A stretch of DNA of 16,616 nucleotides, taken from Opitutaceae bacterium (GTDB lineage: Bacteria > Verrucomicrobiota > Verrucomicrobiia > Opitutales > Opitutaceae). This document shows positions 1 to 7,206 of this stretch, piece after piece. The stretch is taken from assembly GCA_025352845.1 (NCBI GenBank), contig JANXSC010000649.1, positions 1 to 16,616 on the forward strand, written 5' to 3'. The notes under the pieces are model-generated. The model saw only the letters and a list, made by a program, of their open reading frames with translations, ran no database searches and was not told the DNA's origin. The first letter of the stretch is position 1; every line of letters starts with the position of its first letter. The translations under genes and the position numbers were made by a program.

Positions 1-466
1 CGCAGGCGTCGGCGACCTTTGCGGTGTAGCCGCCGTCTTTGCCGACGATGCCGATCACGCGCGCGCCGACCTGCTTCGCGAGTTGGACGGCGTGGACGAG
101 ATTCGGTGAAACGTTTTTCTCCAGGTTTCCGCCGCCGACGGAGAAGACGAGGACGGCGTCCTCCTTCTTCAAACGCGAGCCGCGGAGCCACTCGACGAAC
201 ACGCTGGCCCAGCCTTCGTCGTTGGTGCGCGCGGTGAGTTCGGAGACGTTGTCGGTGGGAGCGTAACACTCGAATCCGCCGATTTTGCGGAAATCGTTCA
301 CGGCGTGCGAGGCATTGGCCGCGCTGCCACCGACACCGAGGATGAAGAGTCGCCCGCCGCGCGCACGCACGGCGACGAGTTCGCGGACGCATTTCTCGCA
401 ATCGTCGGGATTGAGTTTCGCGACGATCTCGGCGGTTTCCTTCAGGTGTTGGGCGGAATAGGACAT
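1..466 (-). CDS. gmhA: GmhA-like SIS-domain phosphosugar isomerase, C-terminus cut by window edge
   Basis: I translated this by hand from the ATG at 466-464. It stays open to the window start, giving 155 residues of an expected 190 or so. The SIS fold is clear: the phosphosugar loop GVGGSAANASH lies at residues 44-54, followed by VNDFRKIGG, the PTDNVSELTAR block (70-80), NDEGW (82-86) and the second serine loop VFSVGGGN (107-114). These match sedoheptulose 7-phosphate isomerases, which make D-glycero-D-manno-heptose 7-phosphate in the cytoplasm. The usual GNGGSA reads GVGGSA here. It is the last gene visible in the minus-strand set after the HddC- and HddA-like genes, which supports a heptose role. 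The ATG is preceded by a pyrimidine-rich repeat with no Shine-Dalgarno sequence. A related SIS isomerase acting on another sugar phosphate remains possible. Confidence 0.85.
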   Translation of the reverse strand, partial: MSYSAQHLKETAEIVAKLNPDDCEKCVRELVAVRARGGRLFILGVGGSAANASHAVNDFRKIGGFECYAPTDNVSELTARTNDEGWASVFVEWLRGSRLKKEDAVLVFSVGGGNLEKNVSPNLVHAVQLAKQVGARVIGIVGKDGGYTAKVADAC

Positions 467-469
467 GGA

Positions 470-500
470 GGGAAAATTGGGAAACGGGGGAAATTGGGAA
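470..500. repeat. Short tandem repeat in the leader of the SIS isomerase gene
   Basis: Two near-identical 14-nt units, GGGAAAATTGGGAA (470-483) and GGGGAAATTGGGAA (487-500), lie 17 bp apart in the 47-nt spacer between the nucleotidyltransferase stop and the isomerase start. On the coding (minus) strand the leader is therefore rich in C and T right up to the ATG, so the start has no visible ribosome binding site. It looks like simple repeated sequence; no function is evident. Confidence 0.6.
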
Positions 501-513
501 GGCGGAAAACCGG

Positions 514-1233
514 TCAGCCATTGGCGCGCTGGTTGCGCAGCAGCGCGTCGAGTTCGTTCAACCCCTCGTGCGAACCGATTTCGTAGAAACGCTGTTTCAT
601 TTCGTAGCCGGCGAGCTGGTGGCGCTGGCAGAGCTGGGTTTGCACGGTCGCGAGGTCAACGACGGCATCGCGCGGAAATCCTTCGAAGGCGGCGGCGCGG
701 AATACGCCGAGGCCGTAGTCGATGTGGCGCATCGCGGGCGTGCGGATTTTTTTGTCGTAGTTGCGGATATCTCCGGCGGTGAACTCGACGTTGCTCGTGT
801 CGTAGCGGCCGTGGTTTTCGTAGACGGTCATCAGACCGAGTTGGCCCGAGCGCAGGAAAAAATCCCCGACGGCGCGATAGTCCACCGGGAGGTAGCTGTC
901 GCCATAGAGCACGTAGAACGCGTCGCCGAGCCTGGGCAGCGCGGCGATGAGCGCGCCGCCGGTGCCGAGGAGCTTCGGGCCGTCGAACGCATACTCGATG
1001 GACACGCCCCACTTCGAACCGTCGCCATATTGCTCGACGATCATCTCGCCGAGGTAGCCGACGCACAGGACAATTTTCGTGAGCCCGTTTTTCTTCAGGA
1101 GCCGGAGCTGATGCGAGAAGAATGGTTCGCCGGCGATCTCGACGAGAAGCTTCGGGATCTTTTCCGTGATCGGACGAAGGCGTGTGGCCATGCCGCCAGC
1201 CAAGAGAGCGACGGGAAGATCGGAAGAAATCAT
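514..1233 (-). CDS. hddC: HddC-like sugar-1-phosphate nucleotidyltransferase
   Basis: This encodes a 239-residue cytoplasmic nucleotidyltransferase of the HddC/RfbA-like family. The nucleotide-binding signature LAGGMATRLRP is at residues 11-21, followed by the conserved lysine region KIPK (25-28), GTGGAL (90-95) and the metal-binding YGDS (110-113). HddC joins D-glycero-alpha-D-manno-heptose 1-phosphate to GMP from GTP. The substrate is assigned here mainly from the flanking kinase and SIS isomerase genes. The base (G, A, C or U) cannot be read from sequence. I chose the ATG at 1233 because the in-frame ATG at 1251 lies inside an inverted repeat and adds only six atypical residues. No Shine-Dalgarno sequence precedes either start. 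The size is usual for the family. Confidence 0.82.
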   Translation of the reverse strand: MISSDLPVALLAGGMATRLRPITEKIPKLLVEIAGEPFFSHQLRLLKKNGLTKIVLCVGYLGEMIVEQYGDGSKWGVSIEYAFDGPKLLGTGGALIAALPRLGDAFYVLYGDSYLPVDYRAVGDFFLRSGQLGLMTVYENHGRYDTSNVEFTAGDIRNYDKKIRTPAMRHIDYGLGVFRAAAFEGFPRDAVVDLATVQTQLCQRHQLAGYEMKQRFYEIGSHEGLNELDALLRNQRANG

Positions 1234-1238
1234 TTTTG

Positions 1239-1325
1239 GCCCACGGAACACACGGAATACACGGAGGAATTAATCCGCGGATTTTTGGTCAGACATTTTT
1301 CGTGTATCCCGTGTATTCCGTGGGC
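1239..1325. repeat. 87-bp inverted-repeat element between kinase and nucleotidyltransferase genes
   Basis: The arms at 1239-1263 and 1301-1325 are inverted copies that match at 23 of 25 positions. Each begins GCCCACGGAA from its outer end and contains repeated ACACGGAA-type units. The 37-nt loop contains a perfect 12-nt palindrome, AATCCGCGGATT (1272-1283). The element fills almost the whole gap between the kinase stop (1338) and the nucleotidyltransferase start (1233). From memory, sequences of this type recur many times in Verrucomicrobiota genomes, but copy number was not checked. A folded transcript could act as an attenuator or an RNA-stability element. Confidence 0.85.
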
Positions 1326-1337
1326 AATTCGGGTTTG

Positions 1338-2321
1338 TCAGTTTTGGGCGACGACTTTGCTGCCCTCGAAGTCGAAGCGGAAGCGCACTTCCTGCAGGCC
1401 CTTCTCGCGCATCGCTTGGCGGAGTTTCTTTTTGTCGCCGGCGTAGAACATCAAAAAGCCGCCGCCGCCGGCGCCGATGAGTTTGCCGCCGAGCGCGCCG
1501 CTCGCCATCGCGTGGTCATACCACGCGTTGATGGGCGCGTTGCTCATGCCGGAGCTGCGCTCCTTCTTGCGCTGCCAGTGGACATCCATCAGTCGCGCGA
1601 ACTCCTCGAGCTTGCCGCCCTCGAGCGCGGCGAGCGAGTGGTAGCCGAGTTCCTTGGTGAAGTGCAGATTGTCGAGCATCGCCTGATCGTTGCTCTTCGA
1701 CTTGTCGTTTTGATCCCTGAGGATCGCGGAGGCGCTGCGGCTGTAGCCGGTAAAGAAGAGGAGCAGGTTGTCCTCGAGGTTGAAGAGGGTCTCCTCGGAG
1801 ATCGCGCACGGACGGTATTCGACGCGGCCATCCTTGTGAAACGTGAACGCCGTGATGCCGCCGACGGCGGCGATGTATTGGTCCTGTTTGCCGATCGGTT
1901 CGCCGAGCTTGTTCAGCTCGATGTCGCAGGCCTGCTCGGCCAGCTCGGCGGGCGAGACGAGCGTGCGCTTCGAGGTGTGCAGGGCCTTCAACAGCGCCGT
2001 CGTGAAGCTGCCGCTGGAGCCGAGTCCCGTGCCGCCCGGGATGTCGGCCATCGAGGTGAGTTCGAGATGCGGATCGGTCACGCCGGTGAGCTTGAGCGCC
2101 TCGCGGATGATCGGGTGCTCGATCTTGTCGATGGAGAGGACGCGCTCGAGTTTGGAATACTTGATGATGATCTCGGGCTGAAAGGTGCGGTGCTGCGTGA
2201 TGTAAACGTATTTGTCGATGGCCGCCGCGACGAGAAAGCCGCCGTGTTCGCGGTAATACGAGGGCAGGTCGGTGCCGCCGCCGCCGAGGGAGACGCGAAG
2301 AGGGGAGCGGGTGATGATCAT
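1338..2321 (-). CDS. hddA: HddA-like heptose 7-phosphate kinase (GHMP family)
   Basis: This is a 327-residue GHMP-family kinase, a normal length for D-glycero-alpha-D-manno-heptose 7-phosphate kinases. The three family motifs are clear: motif 1 around SLGGGGTDLP (11-20), the ATP-binding loop PGGTGLGSSGSF (95-106), and motif 3 KLIGAGGGGFLMFY (280-293). The block EPIGKQDQY (141-149) carries the likely catalytic Asp147. HddA phosphorylates heptose 7-phosphate at C1 in the cytoplasm. The next enzyme in the established pathway is a phosphatase (GmhB), which is not in the window. The gene lies between the oxidoreductase and the HddC-like gene on the same strand. The ATG is well placed for the conserved MIITRSPLRVSLGGG start, although the leader is a TCGATTTT-type repeat without a Shine-Dalgarno sequence. 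Confidence 0.88.
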   Translation of the reverse strand: MIITRSPLRVSLGGGGTDLPSYYREHGGFLVAAAIDKYVYITQHRTFQPEIIIKYSKLERVLSIDKIEHPIIREALKLTGVTDPHLELTSMADIPGGTGLGSSGSFTTALLKALHTSKRTLVSPAELAEQACDIELNKLGEPIGKQDQYIAAVGGITAFTFHKDGRVEYRPCAISEETLFNLEDNLLLFFTGYSRSASAILRDQNDKSKSNDQAMLDNLHFTKELGYHSLAALEGGKLEEFARLMDVHWQRKKERSSGMSNAPINAWYDHAMASGALGGKLIGAGGGGFLMFYAGDKKKLRQAMREKGLQEVRFRFDFEGSKVVAQN

Positions 2322-2325
2322 CAGG

Positions 2326-2359
2326 GAATTTTCGATTTTGGATTCTCGATTTTCGATTG
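2326..2359. repeat. Short AT-rich direct repeat before the HddA-like gene
   Basis: TCGATTTT occurs at 2332-2339 and again at 2346-2353, within a run of GATTTT/GATTCTC-type sequence in the 79-nt spacer between oxidoreductase and kinase. It is clearly more AT-rich than its surroundings. It abuts the kinase start codon and replaces any Shine-Dalgarno sequence. Repeats of this kind are common spacer filler in several GC-rich phyla (recall, not checked). Confidence 0.5.
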
Positions 2360-2400
2360 GGCGGAGGCGGAGTGGCTGGGATGGAGATGACAGCCGACGG

Positions 2401-3426
2401 TCACAAACCCGCCTGCGAAACCGGATAGCCGCTCTTCCGGTAGATTTCTTCCACGATCTCCAGCGTGCGGATGGCTTCGGTGAGGCCGGGGCTGGGCTCG
2501 CGGTTCAGGCGGATGTCTTCGGCGAAGGCGCGGGTTTCGACGGCCCACGAATCGTCGGCGCCAGGAAACTCGAAAACGGTTGTCTCCGGTGGGCCCATCT
2601 GCGGGAGCATTTTGTAGAACGTGAGTTTCTCGGGGCCGTAGCTGCCACCGAGCCCGTCGATCGCGATCTTGGCGTCGCGGCCGTAGAGTTCTAGGGAGAA
2701 GAGGTTTTTCCACTCGGTGCAGCTCACGTGCAGCCACGCAGTCTGGCCGGCGGCGGTGCGCAGGGAGAGGAACGCGTTGTCGTCGACCTTCATGTCCCAG
2801 AACGAAGTCGTGGCGTGACCCTCAATCGTGGTGAACTCGCCGAGAAACCAGCCCGCGAGATCGATGAGATGCACGCCCTGATCGATGAGTTCGCCACCGC
2901 CCGAGAGCGCGGGGTCGGCGCGCCATTCGCGGTCGTAGCCCTTGCGGCCGCCGTGGCCGTAGCGGGCGCGTAGAAACATCAGCGGACCCATCACGCCGCT
3001 ATCGACGAGCTCGCGCGCCTTGCGCAGCGCGGGATGGAAACGGTGGTTGTAGCCAAGGCGGACGCGCACGCCGGTCGCGCGGGCGGCGTCGCGGAGCGCG
3101 CGGAGCTGCGCGGCGTTGAGCGCGCCGGGTTTCTCCACGAGCACGTGCTTGCCGGCTCGGACGGCGGCGAGCGCGATGGGCGCGAGCGAGGCATTCAGGG
3201 TCGATACGATCACCGCCGTGACGCGGGCGTCGGCGAGCGCGACATGGTAGTCCGTCGTGGCGCTGCAACCCGGCGCGAGCTGCGCGAGGTCCGCGGCGCG
3301 CGCAGCGTCGAGATCGCAGGTGTAGAGCAACGGCGGGTTTGGACCGAGGGCCGCGACGCGCTTGCGGCCGATGAGGCCGCAGCCGATGACGGCAAATAGG
3401 GGTTGCTCGGAGCTGGCGCGGTTCAT
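2401..3426 (-). CDS. Gfo/Idh/MocA-family NAD(P)-dependent oxidoreductase
   Basis: This encodes 341 residues with the two-domain layout of the Gfo/Idh/MocA family. An N-terminal Rossmann fold has the dinucleotide loop IGCGLIG (14-20), an acidic residue after strand 2 in CDLD (37-40), and the hallmark EKP (98-100). The C-terminal alpha/beta domain carries GGGELIDQGVHLIDL (176-190), where His186 is the usual catalytic-site histidine. Such enzymes oxidise, reduce or epimerise sugars and inositols, often as NDP-sugars. The substrate is unknown, and the context suggests a surface-glycan precursor. It is the first gene of the minus-strand heptose set and diverges from MP804 across 62 nt. The frame stays open upstream to 3810, but that extension is low-complexity Arg/Pro shadow sequence, so I place the start at the ATG at 3426, just before the Rossmann fold. 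Confidence 0.9.
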   Translation of the reverse strand: MNRASSEQPLFAVIGCGLIGRKRVAALGPNPPLLYTCDLDAARAADLAQLAPGCSATTDYHVALADARVTAVIVSTLNASLAPIALAAVRAGKHVLVEKPGALNAAQLRALRDAARATGVRVRLGYNHRFHPALRKARELVDSGVMGPLMFLRARYGHGGRKGYDREWRADPALSGGGELIDQGVHLIDLAGWFLGEFTTIEGHATTSFWDMKVDDNAFLSLRTAAGQTAWLHVSCTEWKNLFSLELYGRDAKIAIDGLGGSYGPEKLTFYKMLPQMGPPETTVFEFPGADDSWAVETRAFAEDIRLNREPSPGLTEAIRTLEIVEEIYRKSGYPVSQAGL

Positions 3427-3488
3427 TCCGTAGTCGTGAATGACGAAGGCGAAGCTAACCGGCGCGGCGACGCAAGTGAGGTTTTGAA
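3427..3488. promoter_or_regulatory. Divergent intergenic region with ribosome binding site for MP804
   Basis: This 62-nt gap separates two divergent genes, so it should hold, or lie beside, promoters for both directions. I see no convincing -35/-10 pair. The one clear signal is GAGG at 3478-3481, seven nt before the MP804 ATG. This is the best Shine-Dalgarno-like sequence in the window and fixes that start. Confidence 0.5.
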
Positions 3489-5903
3489 ATGGAAACGGCG
3501 CGGCCAGTCGTGAGCGGAAGGAAGATCGAGCGGCTCGCGGTCTTCGTCCTCTGTGCGGCCATCGGGTGGTTTTACCTGTGGACCGTGCGGTCGAGCGGCG
3601 ATTCGTGGGGGTTTGGTCAGGAGCAGAACGATTACTACAATCTGCTGATCGACGGGTTTCTCGACGGGCAGTTGCACATGAAGGTCGTGGTGCCCGAGGC
3701 ACTCCTCGCCTTGAGGAACCCCTACGATCCCGGCGAGCGTTCGCCGGGACTCGGGCTTCACGATGCGTCGTTCTACCAGGGGAAATACTACGTCTATTTC
3801 GGGGCCGCACCGATGGTGCTGCTGATGCTGCCGTTTCGGATCATCACCGGCATGGATTTGCCGCTCGCGGTGGCGGTGCTGGTTTTTGTTTACCTCGGAT
3901 TTCTGGCCAGCACGGGAATTTTTCTCGCGGTGCGGCGGCGGTATTTCCCGCAGGCGAGCACGCTCACGGTGTTGCTTGGGGTGCTGGTGCTCGGGTTGGC
4001 GAGCGCGACGCCGACGCTGCTGCGCCGGCCGGCCATGTGGGAGCTGCCGATTGGCGCGGGGTTTTGTTTCGCGATGCTGGCGCTCGGCTGCGTGTGGGGG
4101 AGTGTGCACACGGTGCGGCGGCGCGCATGGTGGTTCGCCGGCGCGGGACTGTATCTCGGATTGGCGATTGCGTCGCGGCCGACGTATCTGTTCGCGAGCG
4201 TGTTTCTCGCAGTGCCGCTGCTGTCATGGTGGCGGCGGGAGAAACAGATTCCGTGGCGAATGGCGTTTGCGGCGGCGGTGCCGCTCGCTGCGATCGGAGC
4301 GGCGATGGCGTGGCATAACCACGCGCGTTTCGGCAATCCGTTGCAGTTCGGCCAATCCTATCAACTCAGCTTGGATTACGAGTCGAAGCTCCCGCACTTT
4401 GCGGCGGGCTATATGCCCTTCACGGTTCGCGCGCATTTTTTCGCGCCCGCGGAGTGGTCCCGCTACTTCCCCTTCATCACGCGCGGCGATCTCGGGCAAG
4501 CGCCCCACGGCTTCACAATTCATCGCGGCGATCTCTACGGCATTCTGAATCATTTTCCGATCGCGTGGCTGGCGTTGTTCGCACCGCTGGCGCTCTGGCG
4601 GCGGAGCCCGGAGCAGCGCGGGGCGTTGGCGGCATGGCTGGGCGCGGCGGCGCTCCTGGGTTTCGGCGCGGCGGCGGTGATGCTGTCGTTCTTCAGCGTG
4701 CTGGCGCGGTATCAGGTGGATTTCGCGCCGGCGTTCATGCTGCTCGCGAGTGTGGGCCTGCTCGCGGTCGAACGCTGGCTCGTGCTCGGCGTGGGGGCCG
4801 GTTGGCGTCGGCTGATGATGACGGCGGTCGGAGCCGCGGCGATACTCTCGGCGGCGTTTGGGATATTGTTCACCCTGCAATTCGACGGACTGCTCGCGGA
4901 GCGCAACCCGGCGCTCGCGCAAGGTGTCGCGCAGTTCTTCAACCATGTGCCCGCTCTCATTGAGCGTGCGCTTGGCGTGAAGCATGGACCGATCGAGTTG
5001 ATCGTGATCGTGTCGGCTGGCGCGGCAAAGGGCGATGAGACGCTCGCGACCATCGGCCGGCCGCCGCAGGTGGATCGCGTAATCGTGCGGCACACCGGTG
5101 ATGGGCGCGTGCAATTTGGCCTTGCGCCCGCCGATGCGACGGAGCGCTTCAGCGCGCCAATGGCGCTGGCGCCGGATGCGCCGCATCGCGTGCGGATTTC
5201 GCTCGCGTCGCTCTATCCGCCGGCGACGCATCCGTTCTTCGCCGGTCGCACCCCGGAAGAAATTCGCGCGACGCTGCGCCGCGCCGAGATCGCGGTGGAT
5301 GGAGAGGTGGTGCTGCGGGAGCACCTGCGACTGAATCGGGCGGGCTCCGGCGAAGTGCGCCTGGGTTGGGCGGAAATGCTGGGGCGATCTGAAAATTCGG
5401 AAACATCCGCGGCTGCGGGTTTGCGCGCGGTGTTTCGCGGCCACGATCTCTCAGGCCCGGGCGACACGCTGCGCCTAAGCGTGCGCTTGCCCGCGGCGCG
5501 GCCCGTGGGGCGCGAACCGCTCGTCGTAACCGGACGGAGCGGCGCGGGTGATTTGCTCATGATCGAATATATGGGCGGGGACGATGTGCGTTTCGCGCTC
5601 GATCACTGGGGTTCGCCGTTGCGTGAAAGTCCGGCGCTGCGTCTGGCCCCGGGCCAGACGCATGAACTTGAAATTACCCTCACGGCGTTGGCGACCGTCG
5701 AGGATGCGACCCTGGTCCGCGCGCTGCAGTCGGGTTCGGTGCGCGTGGCCGTGAACGGGGTGAAAATCTGGGAGGAGGCCGGATATTTTTTCAGCGCCGA
5801 GGCGCCGGAAGTATGGATTGGGCGCAACGGCATCGACGGCACGGAATGCGGGCCCGAGTTCACGGGTGACGTGCTGGCGGCCGCACGCGTGGTGCGCGAA
5901 TGA
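3489..5903 (+). CDS. MP804: polytopic GT-C-like membrane protein with tandem C-terminal beta modules
   Basis: This encodes an 804-residue membrane protein. A signal-anchor-like helix (14-33) leads into an outer loop with an acidic motif, EQNDYYNLL (45-53), then KYYVYFGAAP and LPF (99-115). About ten further hydrophobic segments follow to residue 463, including MWELPIGAG (183-191), ASRPTYLF (228-235) and ARYQVDFAP (406-414). The layout resembles GT-C glycosyltransferases that use polyprenyl-linked sugars, but no named family was recognised. Residues about 501-656 and 660-804 form two soluble beta-rich units that look like copies of each other (ATIGR/VTGR, VQFGL/VRFAL, IAVDGEVV/VAVNGVKI). The second matches the N-terminal module of MP734 and MP761. 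A good GAGG ribosome site precedes the start. The GtrA-family gene follows after 30 nt. Confidence is high for the gene and moderate for function. Confidence 0.75.
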   Translation: METARPVVSGRKIERLAVFVLCAAIGWFYLWTVRSSGDSWGFGQEQNDYYNLLIDGFLDGQLHMKVVVPEALLALRNPYDPGERSPGLGLHDASFYQGKYYVYFGAAPMVLLMLPFRIITGMDLPLAVAVLVFVYLGFLASTGIFLAVRRRYFPQASTLTVLLGVLVLGLASATPTLLRRPAMWELPIGAGFCFAMLALGCVWGSVHTVRRRAWWFAGAGLYLGLAIASRPTYLFASVFLAVPLLSWWRREKQIPWRMAFAAAVPLAAIGAAMAWHNHARFGNPLQFGQSYQLSLDYESKLPHFAAGYMPFTVRAHFFAPAEWSRYFPFITRGDLGQAPHGFTIHRGDLYGILNHFPIAWLALFAPLALWRRSPEQRGALAAWLGAAALLGFGAAAVMLSFFSVLARYQVDFAPAFMLLASVGLLAVERWLVLGVGAGWRRLMMTAVGAAAILSAAFGILFTLQFDGLLAERNPALAQGVAQFFNHVPALIERALGVKHGPIELIVIVSAGAAKGDETLATIGRPPQVDRVIVRHTGDGRVQFGLAPADATERFSAPMALAPDAPHRVRISLASLYPPATHPFFAGRTPEEIRATLRRAEIAVDGEVVLREHLRLNRAGSGEVRLGWAEMLGRSENSETSAAAGLRAVFRGHDLSGPGDTLRLSVRLPAARPVGREPLVVTGRSGAGDLLMIEYMGGDDVRFALDHWGSPLRESPALRLAPGQTHELEITLTALATVEDATLVRALQSGSVRVAVNGVKIWEEAGYFFSAEAPEVWIGRNGIDGTECGPEFTGDVLAAARVVRE

Positions 5904-5933
5904 AGTTGCGGCGGGCGGCATTCGTTTCGTCCG

Positions 5934-6341
5934 ATGCCGACGATGTTCGACTCCCTCCTGACCGACCGCGAAACGCAGCTGCGGCTGCTGCGTTTCCTCG
6001 TGGTTGGCGGCGGGGCGGCCCTCGTGCAACTCGCGGTGCTGCGGGCGTTGAAGACGCGGTGTGGCGAGACGCTCGCGTTTTCCATCTCGTGGGTCGTCTC
6101 GACGACGACGCACTATTTCGCGAATCGCTTCTGGGCGCTGCCGAGCGGGCGGGGCGACACCGTGCAGCAACTCGGCGAGTATTTCGTCGCGGTCGCGCTC
6201 AGCTACGTGATCAATCTCGGCGCGTTCAAACTCCTCCGGCACCGCTTCGGTCTGAGCGCGATGTGGGCGACGGTGTGGGCGATCCCGCCCTCGACGATCG
6301 TGGTGTTTCTGATTCTGAACTACCGGGTGTTTGGCCGGTGA
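5934..6341 (+). CDS. GtrA-family small membrane protein
   Basis: This encodes 135 residues with four hydrophobic segments (about 17-40, 44-64, 82-98 and 108-131). The family signature is present: LRFLVVGGGAALVQL near the N-terminus, SWVVSTTTHYFANRFW (52-67) in the middle, and a final FLILNYRVF. GtrA proteins are thought to help move polyprenyl-phosphate-linked sugars across the inner membrane, together with a GtrB-type synthase and a membrane transferase. Here the neighbour is MP804 (30 nt upstream), while a GtrB-like gene lies at the other end of the window on the opposite strand. The start could be the ATG at 5934 or at 5943; neither has a good ribosome site. The stop is only six nt from the convergent SDR gene, leaving no room for a terminator between them. 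Confidence 0.85.
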   Translation: MPTMFDSLLTDRETQLRLLRFLVVGGGAALVQLAVLRALKTRCGETLAFSISWVVSTTTHYFANRFWALPSGRGDTVQQLGEYFVAVALSYVINLGAFKLLRHRFGLSAMWATVWAIPPSTIVVFLILNYRVFGR

Positions 6342-6347
6342 GGAGGG

Positions 6348-7199
6348 CTAGGATTTTTTCCCGCGCTCTTCCGGCACGATGCGGCGGAGCGTGTAAATGT
6401 CGGACGCGGCGAGTTCGGCGCGGCGCGCGGCGAGTGTGGTCCACGGGTCCCACGGGGCGCTGATGAGTTTGCCCGAAATGCCGTCGCTCGCGGGGGAGAG
6501 CAGCCACTCGACGCAGTCGAGCGCCTGCGCGAGCGGGGCACCCTCCTTCGCCAAGGCTGCGGAGGGCAAGGCGGCGGATTTTATTTTTTGCGCGGCGGCG
6601 AATTCGGCGGCGCCGACGGCGGCGGGGCCGAGAGCCAACACTTCGTCGGTGAGGCGCGTGGCGATGGCGCCGGGCGCGAGGGCGTTGATGTCGAGGGCGC
6701 GGTCGCGCTCCTCCTCGGCGATGGTTTCGACGAGGCGGACGATGCCAGTCTTGGCGACGCCGTAGGCGGAGAAATTCGCGCGCGGCTTGGTCGCTCCGCC
6801 ACCCGAGAAGCAGATGATTTTTTGGCGGCCGGCCGCGCGGGCGAGCAGCGCATTGAAAGCGCGCAGCGTATGGTAGGTGCCGTCGAGATTCGCGCGCACG
6901 GTGGCGCTCCACTTCGCGGGATCGGCGGCGAGGGCGCGGCCGATCTCGCCTTGCACGCCGGCGCACGCGATGACGGCGTCGACGTGCGGCCACGCCGCGG
7001 CCACTTCTGCGGCGGCGCGTGAAACGCTTTCCCAATCGCCAACATCGCAGCGCGCCGCGCGAAAACTGCCGGCGTGTTGCGCGGCGAACCCGGATTGATC
7101 GGAGCGCGCGAGTCCCCACACGCGATGCCCGCGCGTGAGCAACCGTTCGGCGAGGGCGCGGCCGATGCCCGTGCTGGAGCCGGTGAGGACGATGTTCAT
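6348..7199 (-). CDS. Short-chain dehydrogenase/reductase (SDR)
   Basis: This encodes a 283-residue classical SDR. The NAD(P)-binding loop TGSSTGIG is at residues 6-13 and CDV at 51-53. ACAG (78-81) stands in place of the common NNAG. Asn104 lies in NLDG, and the catalytic set is Ser132 with Tyr146 and Lys150 (YGVAK), followed by APGAIATRL (175-183). It is a cytoplasmic oxidoreductase, probably acting on a sugar or sugar nucleotide given its neighbours, but the substrate is unknown. It starts seven nt after the MP536 stop, so it is probably the last gene of the long minus-strand operon. Residues about 212-220 (PSAALAKEG) are encoded by a short inverted repeat that looks like an in-frame insertion in a variable loop. 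No Shine-Dalgarno sequence is visible; coupling to MP536 is likely. Confidence 0.88.
   Translation of the reverse strand: MNIVLTGSSTGIGRALAERLLTRGHRVWGLARSDQSGFAAQHAGSFRAARCDVGDWESVSRAAAEVAAAWPHVDAVIACAGVQGEIGRALAADPAKWSATVRANLDGTYHTLRAFNALLARAAGRQKIICFSGGGATKPRANFSAYGVAKTGIVRLVETIAEEERDRALDINALAPGAIATRLTDEVLALGPAAVGAAEFAAAQKIKSAALPSAALAKEGAPLAQALDCVEWLLSPASDGISGKLISAPWDPWTTLAARRAELAASDIYTLRRIVPEERGKKS
6541..6566. repeat. Inverted repeat embedded in the SDR coding sequence
   Basis: The 26-nt sequence has outer arms CCCTCC (6541-6546) and GGAGGG (6561-6566) and inner arms GCC/GGC around an AA loop, with a three-base mismatch between them. On the minus strand it encodes PSAALAKEG without breaking the frame. 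Sequences reading SEALAKEG/ASEG recur as a dispersed repeat in some bacterial genomes (recall, not checked), so this is probably a captured repeat copy. Confidence 0.6.
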
Positions 7200-7206
7200 G
7201 CGCGGT

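Noticed and set aside
568..2390. Long plus-strand ORFs (568-1446 and 1182-2390) over the nucleotidyltransferase and kinase genes
   Set aside because: They lie antisense to clear HddC- and HddA-like genes, have repetitive Ala/Glu/Arg/Val composition and match no family; they result from GC-rich codon use.
3427..3810. N-terminal extension of the Gfo/Idh/MocA oxidoreductase to 3810
   Set aside because: It would overlap the start of MP804 and is low-complexity Arg/Pro sequence, while the ATG at 3426 fits the family.
4224..5444. 406-residue minus-strand ORF inside MP804
   Set aside because: Arg/His/Glu-rich shadow of a well-supported membrane protein with a good ribosome site.
5900..6463. 187-residue plus-strand ORF starting in an ATGA overlap with the MP804 stop
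   Set aside because: The overlap is tempting, but the frame is Arg-rich and the GtrA family signature is in the other frame.
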